From positions 1-64,000 of the forward strand of contig JAVJQK010000044.1 in the NCBI GenBank assembly GCA_040218145.1: 64,000 bases of DNA, written 5' to 3'. Made by a program: the position numbers and the translations under genes. Below the pieces are notes generated by a model, which searched no databases, was not told where the DNA came from, and saw only the letters and a list, made by a program, of their open reading frames with translations. Of this stretch, positions 44,434 through 53,188 are shown in pieces (position 1 is the stretch's first letter; each line of letters begins with the position of its first letter). The stretch comes from Sandaracinaceae bacterium. GTDB taxonomy: Bacteria; Myxococcota_A; Polyangia; Polyangiales; Sandaracinaceae.

Positions 44434-44860
44434 GGCGGCCGTGCGCCGTGATGCCGGCGTTCGTGTAGTGGAACTCGAGCACGTTCGGATCGTTGGTCGC
44501 GCGGAGCTCCACGCGGCCGCCCTGCGGACAGCGCTCGTGCCCGAAGCGCACCGACTCCTGCACGATGAGCGACGGCTGTCCGAAGCCGCTCGTGCAGGTC
44601 CACGTGCCGCTGCAGCCGATGGCGCCGTACTCGAACGTGCCGCACTGCCCGCCGCCCTCGACGATCGTGGCGTCGATGTCCATCTCGGTCGGCGCGTTGG
44701 GCATGGCCGAGGTGACCTCGGCCAGCCCGCGCCAGTGCCCCGAGTAGTGATCGGAGGGCGCGGCCTGCACGGGCGCCGCCGTCTGGGGAGGCGGCGCGGC
44801 TTCGGAGGATCCACACGCGACGAGCAGCAGCGCGGCGAAGAGCGAGAGTCGTGTCGACAT
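44414..44860 (-). CDS. Small lipoprotein
   Basis: 148 aa. The signal ends LLLVACGSS. An Ala/Pro linker follows, then a beta domain with four Cys (GGGQCGTFEYGAIGCSGTWTC; HERCPQGG) and the motif GHWRGLAEVTSAMP. It probably forms two disulfides. The fold resembles small barrel lipoproteins; function unknown. It overlaps the HEAT-like gene by 20 bp. Confidence 0.65.
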   Translation of the reverse strand: MSTRLSLFAALLLVACGSSEAAPPPQTAAPVQAAPSDHYSGHWRGLAEVTSAMPNAPTEMDIDATIVEGGGQCGTFEYGAIGCSGTWTCTSGFGQPSLIVQESVRFGHERCPQGGRVELRATNDPNVLEFHYTNAGITAHGRLNRSQM

Positions 44861-44985
44861 GGGGGCGAGGATACCAGGGCCGAGCGCTGGACGGACCTCG
44901 AGAAAGGCGGCCGCGCTGGCGAATGGTCAGCCGTGCCTACTTCGACACCATGTGCCTTCGCCCTTCGGCTCGAGCGCGGTGATCC

Positions 44986-45867
44986 GTGGAGCGCGTCGAC
45001 GCTCGCTGGGGCGGGGTGCGACGAGAGCGTCTCACCATCGGCGGCGACCAGGTCGTGTGTCGCGTCGCGGGCGAGGGCCCCGTGCTCTTGCTCGTGCACG
45101 GAATGGCGGGGAGCTCCGAGACGTGGCGATTCGTGATGCCCGCGCTCGCCGAGCGCTTCACCGTGATCGCCCCCGACCTCCTGGGGCAGGGTGAGTCGGA
45201 CAAGCCGCGCGGCGAGTACTCGCTGGGCGCGCACGTCGACACCCTGCAGCGCGTCCTGGACGAGCTGGGGCACGATCGCGCCACCCTCGTCGGCCAGTCG
45301 CTCGGCGGTGGTGTGGCGATGCAGTTCGCCCATCAGCTCCCGGCTCGCTGCGAGCGGCTCGTCCTCGTCAACGCCGGCGGCCTCGGTCGCGAGGTCAGCG
45401 CGTACCTCCGGCTGTTGACCCTGCCCGGCGCCGAGCGGCTCTTCCCCCTCCTGTCTCCGGCTTGGGTGCGAGGCGTGGGGGAGCGCGTGTTCGCGCGGCT
45501 GGAGCGAATGGGCGTGCAGCCATCGCCCGCCGCCAGCGAGATCTGGCGGAGCTACCTGTCGCTCACGGACCCCGCCAGCCGCCACGCCTTCTTCCGCAGC
45601 CTCCACGACGTCATCGACCTGGGCGGGCAGGCGGTGAGCGCCCTCTCCTGGGTCGCGCGCACGACGCACCTCCCGACCTTGATCGTCTGGGGCGCCACCG
45701 ACCCCTTCATCCCACCCAGTCATGGTGAAGTCGCGCACGCCGCCATGCGGGGAAGTCGCCTCGTGGTGTTCGAGGACGTCGGGCACTACCCGCACTGCGA
45801 GGCGCCCGACCGGTTCGTCGCGGTCGTGCGGGAGTTCCTCGACGCCACCGGCCTCCCACCCGGGTGA
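44986..45867 (+). CDS. Alpha/beta-fold hydrolase
   Basis: 293 aa. The canonical triad is visible: Ser105 in GQSLGGG, Asp239 in WGATDPF, His267 in VGHYPHCEAPD. The oxyanion HGMAGSS (39-45) is intact. FVMPALAERFTVIAPDLLGQGESDKP is typical of the lipase/epoxide-hydrolase branch. Substrate cannot be assigned. GTG at 44986 is taken as the start, with only weak upstream support. It stands apart from its neighbours. Confidence 0.85.
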   Translation: MERVDARWGGVRRERLTIGGDQVVCRVAGEGPVLLLVHGMAGSSETWRFVMPALAERFTVIAPDLLGQGESDKPRGEYSLGAHVDTLQRVLDELGHDRATLVGQSLGGGVAMQFAHQLPARCERLVLVNAGGLGREVSAYLRLLTLPGAERLFPLLSPAWVRGVGERVFARLERMGVQPSPAASEIWRSYLSLTDPASRHAFFRSLHDVIDLGGQAVSALSWVARTTHLPTLIVWGATDPFIPPSHGEVAHAAMRGSRLVVFEDVGHYPHCEAPDRFVAVVREFLDATGLPPG

Positions 45868-45969
45868 ATCCGCGCCAGGGCGGCGCCAGAGAGGGGCTGT
45901 TCTGGCCGCGCCGAGCGCGTACGTCCTCTCCGTGTCGCGCGCCGTGGGCGCCGGAGAACGGGGGACGAG

Positions 45970-46365
45970 ATGAGGACGCACCGAGCCGTCATGGGGCTGC
46001 TGGCCGGACTGAGCACGGCGGCGGCGCTCGTCGCCGTGGGCTGCGGTGGCGCGGCTCCGCCTCATCGCGCGCAGGCCGAGACGATGGCCGCGATGCGCAG
46101 CGCCCACGATCTGGGCGCGGACGCGCAGCCGCAGGCCTCGTACCACCTCGAGCTCGCGGAGGAGCAGCGCTCCGAGGCGGAGCGAGCGATCGAGCGAGGT
46201 CAGATGCTGCGCGCCGAGCGCTTGCTGCGTCAGGCCGAAGCCGACGCCGAGCTGGCCATCGCGCTCACCCGAGAGGCGTCGATGGAGCGCGAAGCCGCGG
46301 AGGCCCGCGACCGCATCCGTCAGATGCGGTCGCGGCATCTTCAGGGCCCCGAAGAGGGCTCGTAG
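45970..46365 (+). CDS. DUF4398 lipoprotein
   Basis: 131 aa. The signal ends VAVGCGGAA. The mature region is a single helix pair: MRSAHDLGADAQPQASYHLELAEEQ and the heptads ERAIERGQMLRAERLLRQAEADAELAIA match the DUF4398 signature (x-A-P-x-x-x-x-x-A). It probably packs as a coiled coil in the periplasm. The DUF4398-OmpA gene follows 44 bp downstream on the same strand, so the two likely form an operon and may bind each other. Confidence 0.8.
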   Translation: MRTHRAVMGLLAGLSTAAALVAVGCGGAAPPHRAQAETMAAMRSAHDLGADAQPQASYHLELAEEQRSEAERAIERGQMLRAERLLRQAEADAELAIALTREASMEREAAEARDRIRQMRSRHLQGPEEGS

Positions 46366-46408
46366 AGACGCTCGTAGAGACAGAGCAGCAGGTTCGCAGG
46401 AGGACCCG

Positions 46409-47392
46409 ATGACCCGTATTCAACACGCCGCGCTGACGGCTCTCGCGATCGCAGTCGGAGGATGCGGGGCCAGCATCTCACCGCGGCTCGTCGAGGCGCG
46501 AGGCACGCTGAGCGACGCCGAGGGGAGCCTGGCCGCGCGCCTCGAGCCGGACGAGCTACTCGAGGCACAGCGGCTGCTCGCGCTCGCGGAGCAGCAAGCG
46601 GACGGCTCCGAGGCGGAGCGACACTACGCCTACCTCGCCGACCGTCACGCGCAGGTCGCGATGGCGCATGCGCGGACCGCTCACCTGCGCGCCCAGGTCA
46701 CCGCAGAACAGGACGCGTACATCGACGAGCTCGAGGACACGACCATCGCGCGGAGCCGGGCCCTCGACGCGCAGGGGCGCGCGCTCGCCGACGTGCAGAG
46801 CCAGCTCTCGGACGTGCGCACCGCGCTCGGCGAGCGGGGGAGCACCCTCGACGCGCAGACCCGCGAGCTGCGGGAGCGAGAGCGGGAGCTCGCGCAGCGC
46901 GAGGCCGAGCTGCGGGCGGAGCGTGAGCGGCGCGAGGAAGCGGAGCGCCGCGCGGCGGAGGCGATGGCGCGCCTCAGCGAGCTGGCGCAGATCCGTGAAG
47001 AGGCGAACGAGACGGTCATCACGCTGAGCGGCGAGGTGCTCTTCGAGACCAACCGCGCCGAGGTTCGGGGCACGGCGCAGCGGCGGCTCGAGGCCGTGGC
47101 GGCGGCGCTGCAGGCGCAGCCCGACCGTCGCATCACGGTGGTGGGCCACACGGACACCCGCGGCAGCGCCACGCACAACGAGGAGCTGTCACGCCGTCGC
47201 GCGGAGGCGGTGATGGGCTTCCTCGTCGAGCAGGGCATCCCCGCCGAGCGCATCTCCGCCCTCGGGCGCGGGGAGAGTCAGCCGATCGCGCCGAACGACA
47301 CCCCGGAGGGGCGCGCGAACAACCGCCGGGTCGAGATCGTGCTGAGCGCCCGCGCGGAGGCGGCCTCACAAGAAGCCGCAGAGGCGCGGTGA
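46409..47392 (+). CDS. DUF4398-OmpA family lipoprotein
   Basis: 327 aa. The AGGAGG Shine-Dalgarno sets the ATG at 46409. The signal ends AIAVGGCGAS. Residues about 28-90 are DUF4398-like, 90-205 a long coiled coil (RELRERERELAQREAELRAE), and 210-318 an OmpA domain (VLFETNRAEVRGTAQRRL; GHTDTRGSATHNEELSRRRA; NNRRVEIVL), which binds peptidoglycan. The layout fits a lipid-anchored strut linking the membrane and the cell wall. It ends 4 bp from the convergent beta-helix gene. Confidence 0.9.
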   Translation: MTRIQHAALTALAIAVGGCGASISPRLVEARGTLSDAEGSLAARLEPDELLEAQRLLALAEQQADGSEAERHYAYLADRHAQVAMAHARTAHLRAQVTAEQDAYIDELEDTTIARSRALDAQGRALADVQSQLSDVRTALGERGSTLDAQTRELRERERELAQREAELRAERERREEAERRAAEAMARLSELAQIREEANETVITLSGEVLFETNRAEVRGTAQRRLEAVAAALQAQPDRRITVVGHTDTRGSATHNEELSRRRAEAVMGFLVEQGIPAERISALGRGESQPIAPNDTPEGRANNRRVEIVLSARAEAASQEAAEAR

Positions 47393-47396
47393 TCCC

Positions 47397-49301
47397 TCAC
47401 TCGGCGTACTCGAACGCGCCGAGGGTGAACGGGGCCACGCGCGGCACACCGTGGAAGTCGGTGGCCGCGTGCTCGCTCCACCCCGCGGGGTCGGCGCCCA
47501 CGTCGAGCGACCCGCCGGCGGGCCGGGCGTCTCCTTCGGCGAAGGGCGCGTCATGCGTGCTCACCTCGACGGCGTCGTAGCCGCCGAAGTCGGAGAAGCC
47601 CGAGCCGCTCACGTTGACGTGATCGAAGCGCGTGGCCGGGTCGAGCGAGAACCCGAGCTCCTCGTTCGCGAAGCCATCGACGCCCGCGAAGACGCAGTTG
47701 AGCAGCTCGGTTCCGTCGTTGCCGCGGCGGACGCGGAAGAGCCGCGAGCCGCCGATGAAGGTCGAGTGGATGAAGCGATTGCGGGACGCGACGCCGGCGC
47801 CGCCCTGGTCACGAAAGAACACGTTGTACTGACAGTCGCGCACGATCAGGTTCACGAAGTCGTTGTCGTGCCCGGCGTCGACCAGATCTCCGGCCGACTC
47901 GTCGCCCGCGCCGTCGTCCCAGTCGTTGAAGACCACGCCCGCGTAGGCGTCCGTGACGACGATGTTCTGGAAGAGGTTGTCGCTCGCGCCGTTGGAGAGC
48001 GTGATGGCGGTGCTCCACTCGACCGGGCTGTCCCGCCGCACGACGCCGTTCTTGATGGTGTTGCGCTGACAGCCGCCGAACTGGAGCTCGACGTTCGTGT
48101 TCGTCACCGTGAAGCCGTCGACGACGTTGTCCGCCGCGTCGGCGCCGACCGGCTTGATGACGATGCCGTGTCCGAGGTGCGAGATCCCCGGCGTCCGGTA
48201 GACGTGGATCCGTGAGGCGTGGTTCCGGTTGCCGTTGAACAGGAAGTAGTAGTCCATGTCGTTGGCGGTGTCGGTCCCGACCACCTCGATGTCGCGGTAG
48301 ACGCCGTCCGCGCCCTGCACCGTCACGCCCTGCGCGCCGGCGTCCCGCACGAAGCACCGCTCCATGGTCACGCCGTCCCCGGTCACGGTGATGCCCCACC
48401 CGTCGTAGTCCGTGAAGCCGCCGCTCCCGGTGAAGTTCCCGTGGTAGTCGCTCACCAGGTTCCGCAGCACGGGCCGCGCGCCCCAGATCTCGAAGCCGGC
48501 GGAGTAGCGGGTGACCTGGAAGCTCTCGAGGTGCACGTGGTCGCCGCGCACGCGGAAGCCGGTGCCACGACCGATCTCGCCCTCGAGCACGCCGCGGAGC
48601 ATCGGCATCAGGCTCGGGTCGAGGGGCTCGGTCCCGGTCACGCTGGCCCGCCCGTGCGGGCGCACCAGGTTCCACTCCGGGTCGGTCCCGATGAAGCGAA
48701 TCGGCGCCTCGGCCGTGCCGTCCGTGGTCTGGTCGAGGCGGAGGTCGCCGTAGTCGCCCGCCTGCACGAACACCGTCGTGCCGGGCCCGGCGGCCGAGAC
48801 CGCGTGGGCGAGCGACCAGGCCGTGGCCGCGGTGAGACCGTCGGCGTCGGCCGAGCCCGCGGTCGTCACGTAGCGCACCTCGGCCGCGCACTCGGGCCCG
48901 CCACCGCCGGCCGGATCCGGGACGCAGTCCGGCGCGGACCGAGTGCACGGCGCGTGGGCCGCCTCGCACGCGGCGACGTCGGCGAAGCCCGCCGTGCAGC
49001 CCGGGCCGATGCACGTGCAGCCGGAGAGCGACACGCACGCCGCGCCGTCCCAGAACACCCCGAGCGGGCGTCCGCAGTCTCCCTCGGCGATCACGCCCTG
49101 CGTCTCGCACGCGCTCGCGGGGGGCAGGCCCGCGTCGCCCTCGACGGCTCCGTCGGCGGCCGCGGCGTCCCTCACGCCTGCGTCGGTGGTCGGCGGCGGC
49201 GTCCCCGCGTCGCCTGCGTCGACCGAGGCAGGGAGCTCGTCACACCCGGCGAGGGCCGAGGAGAGCGCGAGGAGCACGAGCAGGCGGGCGGCGTGATGCA
49301 T
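47397..49301 (-). CDS. Cys-rich beta-helix lipoprotein
   Basis: 634 aa. The signal ends SALAGCDELP, with Asp after the lipid Cys. Residues about 60-135 are a Cys-rich module (CTCIGPGC; ECAAEVRYV). The rest, about 140-630, is a right-handed beta-helix (AGSADADGLTAATAWSL start pattern typical of DUF1565/beta-helix proteins; many NT/DNxF turns). Related folds bind or cut polysaccharides, e.g. chondroitinase B. No catalytic residues can be named. The ATG at 49301 starts the signal. Confidence 0.85.
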   Translation of the reverse strand: MHHAARLLVLLALSSALAGCDELPASVDAGDAGTPPPTTDAGVRDAAAADGAVEGDAGLPPASACETQGVIAEGDCGRPLGVFWDGAACVSLSGCTCIGPGCTAGFADVAACEAAHAPCTRSAPDCVPDPAGGGGPECAAEVRYVTTAGSADADGLTAATAWSLAHAVSAAGPGTTVFVQAGDYGDLRLDQTTDGTAEAPIRFIGTDPEWNLVRPHGRASVTGTEPLDPSLMPMLRGVLEGEIGRGTGFRVRGDHVHLESFQVTRYSAGFEIWGARPVLRNLVSDYHGNFTGSGGFTDYDGWGITVTGDGVTMERCFVRDAGAQGVTVQGADGVYRDIEVVGTDTANDMDYYFLFNGNRNHASRIHVYRTPGISHLGHGIVIKPVGADAADNVVDGFTVTNTNVELQFGGCQRNTIKNGVVRRDSPVEWSTAITLSNGASDNLFQNIVVTDAYAGVVFNDWDDGAGDESAGDLVDAGHDNDFVNLIVRDCQYNVFFRDQGGAGVASRNRFIHSTFIGGSRLFRVRRGNDGTELLNCVFAGVDGFANEELGFSLDPATRFDHVNVSGSGFSDFGGYDAVEVSTHDAPFAEGDARPAGGSLDVGADPAGWSEHAATDFHGVPRVAPFTLGAFEYAE

Positions 49302-49374
49302 GGCGCCATCCTGACGGTCGCACGCGCGCGGCGGTCGGTTCCGAATCGTACGCCGTACGAAGCGTCGCGCGCCT

Positions 49375-50283
49375 TCACCCCCAGACGACGCTCCGCATGG
49401 AGATGGAGCCGGCGTCGAAGCCCTCCACCGCGAAGCGCGCCGGCTCGGAGTCGGCGCTCGCGGCGTAGGCGTAGAGGAGCGGGAGCCAGTGCTCGGGCGT
49501 GGGGTGGGCGCGGCGTCCGTCGTCGCTCTGTTGCCACCGGGTGAGGAGCGCGTCGCCGTCGCGCTGGCGCAGGGCCTCGGCCGTGTCCGCGTCGAAGCGC
49601 CGCGCCCAGTCGGGGGTCACGCTCGGTGACGCGCTCCGCATGCGGCCGAAGGCGTCGCGGAGGTTGTGCACGATGTTGCCGCTCCCGAGGATGAGCACGC
49701 CCTCGTCGCGGAGCGGCGCGAGCGCGCGGCCGATCTCCATGTGGCGCCGCGCGTCGAGGTGGCGGTCCAGGCTGAGCTGGATCACGGGCACGTCCGCCTC
49801 GGGGACCATCCAGCGCAGCACGCTCCAGGTGCCGTGGTCGAGGCCCCACTCGCTGCGCGCGTCGGCGTCGTGTGCGGCGAGGAGCGCGCGCACCCGTCGG
49901 GCGAGCTCCGGCTGGCCCGGGGCCGGGTACTGCACCTCGTGCAGCGCGGGCGGGAAGCCACCGAAGTCGTGGATGGTCTCGGGCCGCGGCTGCGCGGTGA
50001 GGTAGGTCCCGCCGACGAACCAGTGGGCGGAGACGGCGAGGATGGCGCGCGGGCGCGGCAGGGCCTGGCCGAGGGCGGTGAAGCCGCGGCTCCAGCGGTT
50101 GTCTTCGATGGCGTTCATCGGGGAGCCGTGCCCGACGAACACGACCGGCATGCGCTCTTCGCGGGTCTCGCTCATGGCCTCTCCCTCCTGTCCCTCTCGG
50201 TGCGCGGAGCGGCGCCCGCACCCGAGGGGCACGAGCGCCGCGGCGGAGGCGAGCCCCCGCAAGAACGCGCGGCGCCCGGTCAC
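49375..50283 (-). CDS. ygiD: LigB-type extradiol dioxygenase (4,5-DOPA dioxygenase-like)
   Basis: 302 aa. The GTG at 50283 overlaps the YceI stop by 4 bp (GTGA). The N-terminus has a twin-arginine-like signal (TGRRAFLRGLASAAAL) with a lipobox-like PLGC, then a typical YgiD core: FVGHGSPMNAIEDN, ILAVSAHWFVGG, GLDHGTWSVLRWM, and GSGNIVHNLRDAF. The His residues bind the metal for ring opening of catechols. An exported, possibly lipid-anchored form is unusual for this cytoplasmic family. An internal ATG (MSETREERM) at 50175 could give a cytosolic form instead. Confidence 0.85.
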   Translation of the reverse strand: MTGRRAFLRGLASAAALVPLGCGRRSAHREGQEGEAMSETREERMPVVFVGHGSPMNAIEDNRWSRGFTALGQALPRPRAILAVSAHWFVGGTYLTAQPRPETIHDFGGFPPALHEVQYPAPGQPELARRVRALLAAHDADARSEWGLDHGTWSVLRWMVPEADVPVIQLSLDRHLDARRHMEIGRALAPLRDEGVLILGSGNIVHNLRDAFGRMRSASPSVTPDWARRFDADTAEALRQRDGDALLTRWQQSDDGRRAHPTPEHWLPLLYAYAASADSEPARFAVEGFDAGSISMRSVVWG

Positions 50284-50855
50284 GCGGCGTGCTCGTCCGC
50301 GGGCTGCGCTTCCTTCACCGCGACGGCCTGCACCTCGATCTCGATCTCGACCTTCTCACCCACCAGGACGCCTCCGGCCTCGAGCACCTGGTTCCACTCT
50401 AGCCCGAAGTCGCGGCGGTCGACCGACGCGCTCGCCTGGAAGGCGACCCGCTGGTTGCCCCACGGGTCCTTGCCCGCGCCGAGGAAGCGCGCGTCGAGCA
50501 CCACGTCGCGGGTGACGTCGCGAATGGTCAACGCGCCGTGCACGCGCAGCTCCCCGCCGTCGTTCTGCTCGACCCGGGTGCTCTCGAAGCGCAGGGCCTC
50601 GAAGCGCTCCACGTCGAAGAAGTCGGCCGAGCGGAGGTGCGCGTCGCGGTCCGGGACGCCGGTGTCGATGCTGCTCGCGTCGATGGTGACCTCCACGCGT
50701 CCGCCGGTCGGGTGAGCCGGGTCGAGCTGCACCAGCCCGCTCCACCTGGCGAAGCGCCCCCGGACCTTCGCGAAGACCATGTGGCGGACCGAGAAGCCGA
50801 TGCCCGAGTGGGTGGTGTCGATGTTCCAGCGCTGCGCGTTCGTGTTCGTGGTCAT
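50280..50855 (-). CDS. YceI family lipid-binding protein
   Basis: 191 aa. WNIDTTHSGIGFSVRHMVFAKVRGRF is the family N-terminus (quoted in part), with the lipocalin-like strand pattern ending in EWNQVLEAGGVLVGEKVEIEIEVQAV. YceI proteins bind isoprenoid-type lipids. This one lacks a signal peptide, so it is probably cytoplasmic, unlike E. coli YceI. GAGGAG lies 7 nt before the ATG at 50855. It is the first gene of an operon with the dioxygenase and is divergent from the lysR gene across 117 bp. Confidence 0.93.
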   Translation of the reverse strand: MTTNTNAQRWNIDTTHSGIGFSVRHMVFAKVRGRFARWSGLVQLDPAHPTGGRVEVTIDASSIDTGVPDRDAHLRSADFFDVERFEALRFESTRVEQNDGGELRVHGALTIRDVTRDVVLDARFLGAGKDPWGNQRVAFQASASVDRRDFGLEWNQVLEAGGVLVGEKVEIEIEVQAVAVKEAQPADEHAA

Positions 50856-50902
50856 GTCCGTCTCCTCTTTCGTTGGTGCCTGACGTAGACGAACCTAGCG
50901 AC

Positions 50903-50918
50903 ATCCCACGCACGGGAT
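50903..50918. promoter_or_regulatory. LysR-type operator 1
   Basis: The inverted repeat ATCCC-N6-GGGAT lies 48 bp upstream of the yceI start. It is nearly identical to the operator at 50943-50958; the shared frame is CATCCC-N6-GGGAT-x-A. Confidence 0.7.
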
Positions 50919-50942
50919 TAGACCCTGCTTTCAGGAGACTTC

Positions 50943-50958
50943 ATCCCGCATACGGGAT
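50943..50958. promoter_or_regulatory. LysR-type operator 2
   Basis: A second ATCCC-N6-GGGAT palindrome sits 40 bp from the first, about four helical turns, and 14 bp before the lysR start. The pair fits binding of a LysR tetramer and autoregulation. Confidence 0.7.
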
Positions 50959-50972
50959 AATGTTCGAACGAG

Positions 50973-51878
50973 ATGAGTGGGACCGACGCCAACGCGATCC
51001 TGGTCTTCGCGAAGGTCGTCGAGGCGGGCAGCTTCGTCGGCGCCTCGCGCGAGCTGGACATGCCGACCACGACGGTGAGCCGCAAAGTCTCGGACCTCGA
51101 GGCGCAGCTCGGCGCCAGGCTCCTCCAGCGCACCACGCGCTCGCTCAGCCTCACCGACGTGGGCCGCGCGTACTACGCCCACGCCGCGCGCGTGGCGGCC
51201 GAGGTCGAGGAAGCGGAGCTCGCCGTCACCCGCCTGCAGGCCGCGCCGCGGGGCCGCCTGCGCGTCACCATGCCGCTCAACTTCGGCTTCCTCGCCTCGG
51301 CCGTGGCGACCTACATGGAGCGCTACCCCGACGTCGAGGTGGAGCTGGTCGGCGCCGACCGCGTGGTGGACCTCGTGCAAGAGGGCTTCGACGTGGCCGT
51401 GCGCGCGGGGGCCCTCTCGGACTCCACCCTGGTCGCCCGTCGCCTCGGCGCGCTCCAGAGCTTCCTCGTCGCGAGCCCCGCCTACCTGGAGCGGGCGGGC
51501 GAGCCCGGGACCCCCGCCGACCTCGAGCGCACGGACTGCCTCGTCTTCGGCGCCGGCCAGCTCGGGCGCTGGACCCTCGAGCGAGAGGACGAGCGCGTCA
51601 CGGTCGACGTGCGCGCGCGCCTCGTGGTCAACGACTTCGACTTCCTCGAAGAGGCGGCGCGCGCCGGCCTCGGCGTCGCGATGCTGCCCGCCTTCCGCGC
51701 CCTCCCCGGCGGCGCCCTCCGCCGCGTCCTCCCCACGTGGAGCTCACCCGCGGTGCCCCTGCACGCCGTCTACCCCAGCACCCGCCACCTCTCCCCCAAG
51801 GTCACCACCTTCCTCGACCACCTCCAGACCGCGATGACGCCCCCACCCTGGGAGGCCAGGGACGGTGTTTACTTGTGA
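50973..51878 (+). CDS. LysR-family transcription regulator
   Basis: 301 aa. Residues 8-65 are the winged HTH (VFAKVVEAGSFVGASREL ... TVSRKVSDLEAQLGARLLQRTTR in pieces). Residues 90-295 are the substrate-binding domain, with the DVAVRAGAL region of the CrgA/PecT-type branch. It is divergent from the YceI/dioxygenase operon and probably controls it through the two palindromes between them. The inducer is unknown, perhaps a quinone or catechol given the dioxygenase. The last 135 bp overlap the 3' end of an opposite-strand gene. Confidence 0.93.
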   Translation: MSGTDANAILVFAKVVEAGSFVGASRELDMPTTTVSRKVSDLEAQLGARLLQRTTRSLSLTDVGRAYYAHAARVAAEVEEAELAVTRLQAAPRGRLRVTMPLNFGFLASAVATYMERYPDVEVELVGADRVVDLVQEGFDVAVRAGALSDSTLVARRLGALQSFLVASPAYLERAGEPGTPADLERTDCLVFGAGQLGRWTLEREDERVTVDVRARLVVNDFDFLEEAARAGLGVAMLPAFRALPGGALRRVLPTWSSPAVPLHAVYPSTRHLSPKVTTFLDHLQTAMTPPPWEARDGVYL

Positions 51879-52685
51879 CCGGACTTTTTGCATACCCACA
51901 GACAGAGACGACAGCCAGGCGGGGTCCATCGTGAACGCGTGCAGGACCACCATTCCGAGCGTCAGGTCGGCGAAGTCGATCAACACCAACAAAGAAAGGT
52001 GCATGCCGAGCATCGCCGCCCAGAGCCACGGTCGCGCGCGCCTCCACATCGCCAGCGGCGCGAAGAGCACCTCGAGCGCCAGCGTCCCCCAGCTCGCCGC
52101 GTGCAAGAGCGCCGGCTGCGTCAGCAGCCACTCCCGCAGCCCGTGATCGCGAGCCAGCGGGTTCGCGAGGATGTGCGCCACCGCGCTCCCGTCGATCCAG
52201 GAAGGCGCCCCGAGCTTCGTCAACCCGCTGTACGAGTACCCGACCGCCATCACGATCCAGACCGCCTGATGAAAGCGCGCCGGCATCCGCCAGCCTGGCT
52301 TGCGAGTGTCCAGACACGCGTGCACGAGCAGGAGCAGCCCGACGTACGGGAGGCTCGGGTTGGTGATCAGCGGGTTGCGCCCCAGCAGACACGCCCAGAC
52401 GAACCAGATCCCGATCGCGGCCGCCCGATCGCGCCAGCCCAGGATCAACGGGAAGCAGAGCGTGGCGCCCGTCGCCACGAACGCCCAGACGAAGCCCGGA
52501 CCGTCGATCCAGCTGAGCACGTTGGGGAACGCGTGGGCGATCGGGCTCAGCGTCGCGTCGGGCAGCATGCCCTCGTGGCTGAAGAGCTCCGCCGCCGACG
52601 GCAGGAGCTGCGCGAAGTGCACCAGCAGATAGAGCCCGAGCCCGATGCGGAAGAGCCCGTACCGTCGCGCGTCCCAGCCGGTCAC
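51744..52685 (-). CDS. HTTM-type integral membrane protein
   Basis: 313 aa with about seven membrane helices (YGLFRIGLGLYLLVHFAQLLP; PYVGLLLLVHACLD; LWAAMLGMHLSLLVLIDF). The pattern resembles the HTTM domain shared with vitamin K-dependent gamma-carboxylase. The GTG at 52685 overlaps the upstream gene's stop by 4 bp (GTGA), which fixes the start. The last 45 codons run antisense through the lysR gene and look less like protein, so a recent stop-codon loss is possible. Confidence 0.75.
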   Translation of the reverse strand: MTGWDARRYGLFRIGLGLYLLVHFAQLLPSAAELFSHEGMLPDATLSPIAHAFPNVLSWIDGPGFVWAFVATGATLCFPLILGWRDRAAAIGIWFVWACLLGRNPLITNPSLPYVGLLLLVHACLDTRKPGWRMPARFHQAVWIVMAVGYSYSGLTKLGAPSWIDGSAVAHILANPLARDHGLREWLLTQPALLHAASWGTLALEVLFAPLAMWRRARPWLWAAMLGMHLSLLVLIDFADLTLGMVVLHAFTMDPAWLSSLSVGMQKVRSQVNTVPGLPGWGRHRGLEVVEEGGDLGGEVAGAGVDGVQGHRG

Positions 52686-53188
52686 CGCTCGCACTCCACG
52701 GTCAACGCGCGCGGCACGTGCGGCGGCGTGTCGGCGCGCGGCGCGTAGCGGAGCGTGATCGGCGAGGCGACGCGCGATGGGTCCACCCCGAGCTCTCGGA
52801 GCAGCGGCGCGTCTCCACAGAGACCATGTCGCGCGACCGCGTCGACCATCGGCCACAGCAGCGGCCGGCCCTTCAGCGCGGGCCCACCCGCCACCGCCGC
52901 GCCGTACGCGTTGCGCCGATTGTACGCCCCCTCGACGCGCGCGTAGACGGCGGGGCTCAGCTCGAGCGAGCGCGCCTCGCCGCCCGTGTCCTCGTACTCG
53001 ACGAAGAAGCGCGTGGAGAAGCCCTCGTAGCCGTCGATCGTCGTGAAGACCCGCGGGTGCGGAGACGCCGCCGTCGCCGCGGCGAGCCCCTGCAACACAG
53101 GCACATTCATTGCCGCCCCCAGCATCTGCGCGAGGCCCAGCGCGACCACGGCGATGGGACCCCAGCGCTCGAACCCACGCGCCCTCAC
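52682..53188 (-). CDS. Small exported protein linked to desaturase operon
   Basis: 168 aa. The GTG at 53188 overlaps the desaturase stop as GTGA. The N-terminus WGPIAVVALGLAQMLGAAMNVPV is a membrane anchor or signal. The rest is soluble (FTTIDGYEGFSTRFFVEYEDTGG; ALTVECER) with a Cys near the end. Unknown family. It is always read with its neighbours here, sitting between the desaturase and the HTTM protein. Confidence 0.65.
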   Translation of the reverse strand: MRARGFERWGPIAVVALGLAQMLGAAMNVPVLQGLAAATAASPHPRVFTTIDGYEGFSTRFFVEYEDTGGEARSLELSPAVYARVEGAYNRRNAYGAAVAGGPALKGRPLLWPMVDAVARHGLCGDAPLLRELGVDPSRVASPITLRYAPRADTPPHVPRALTVECER

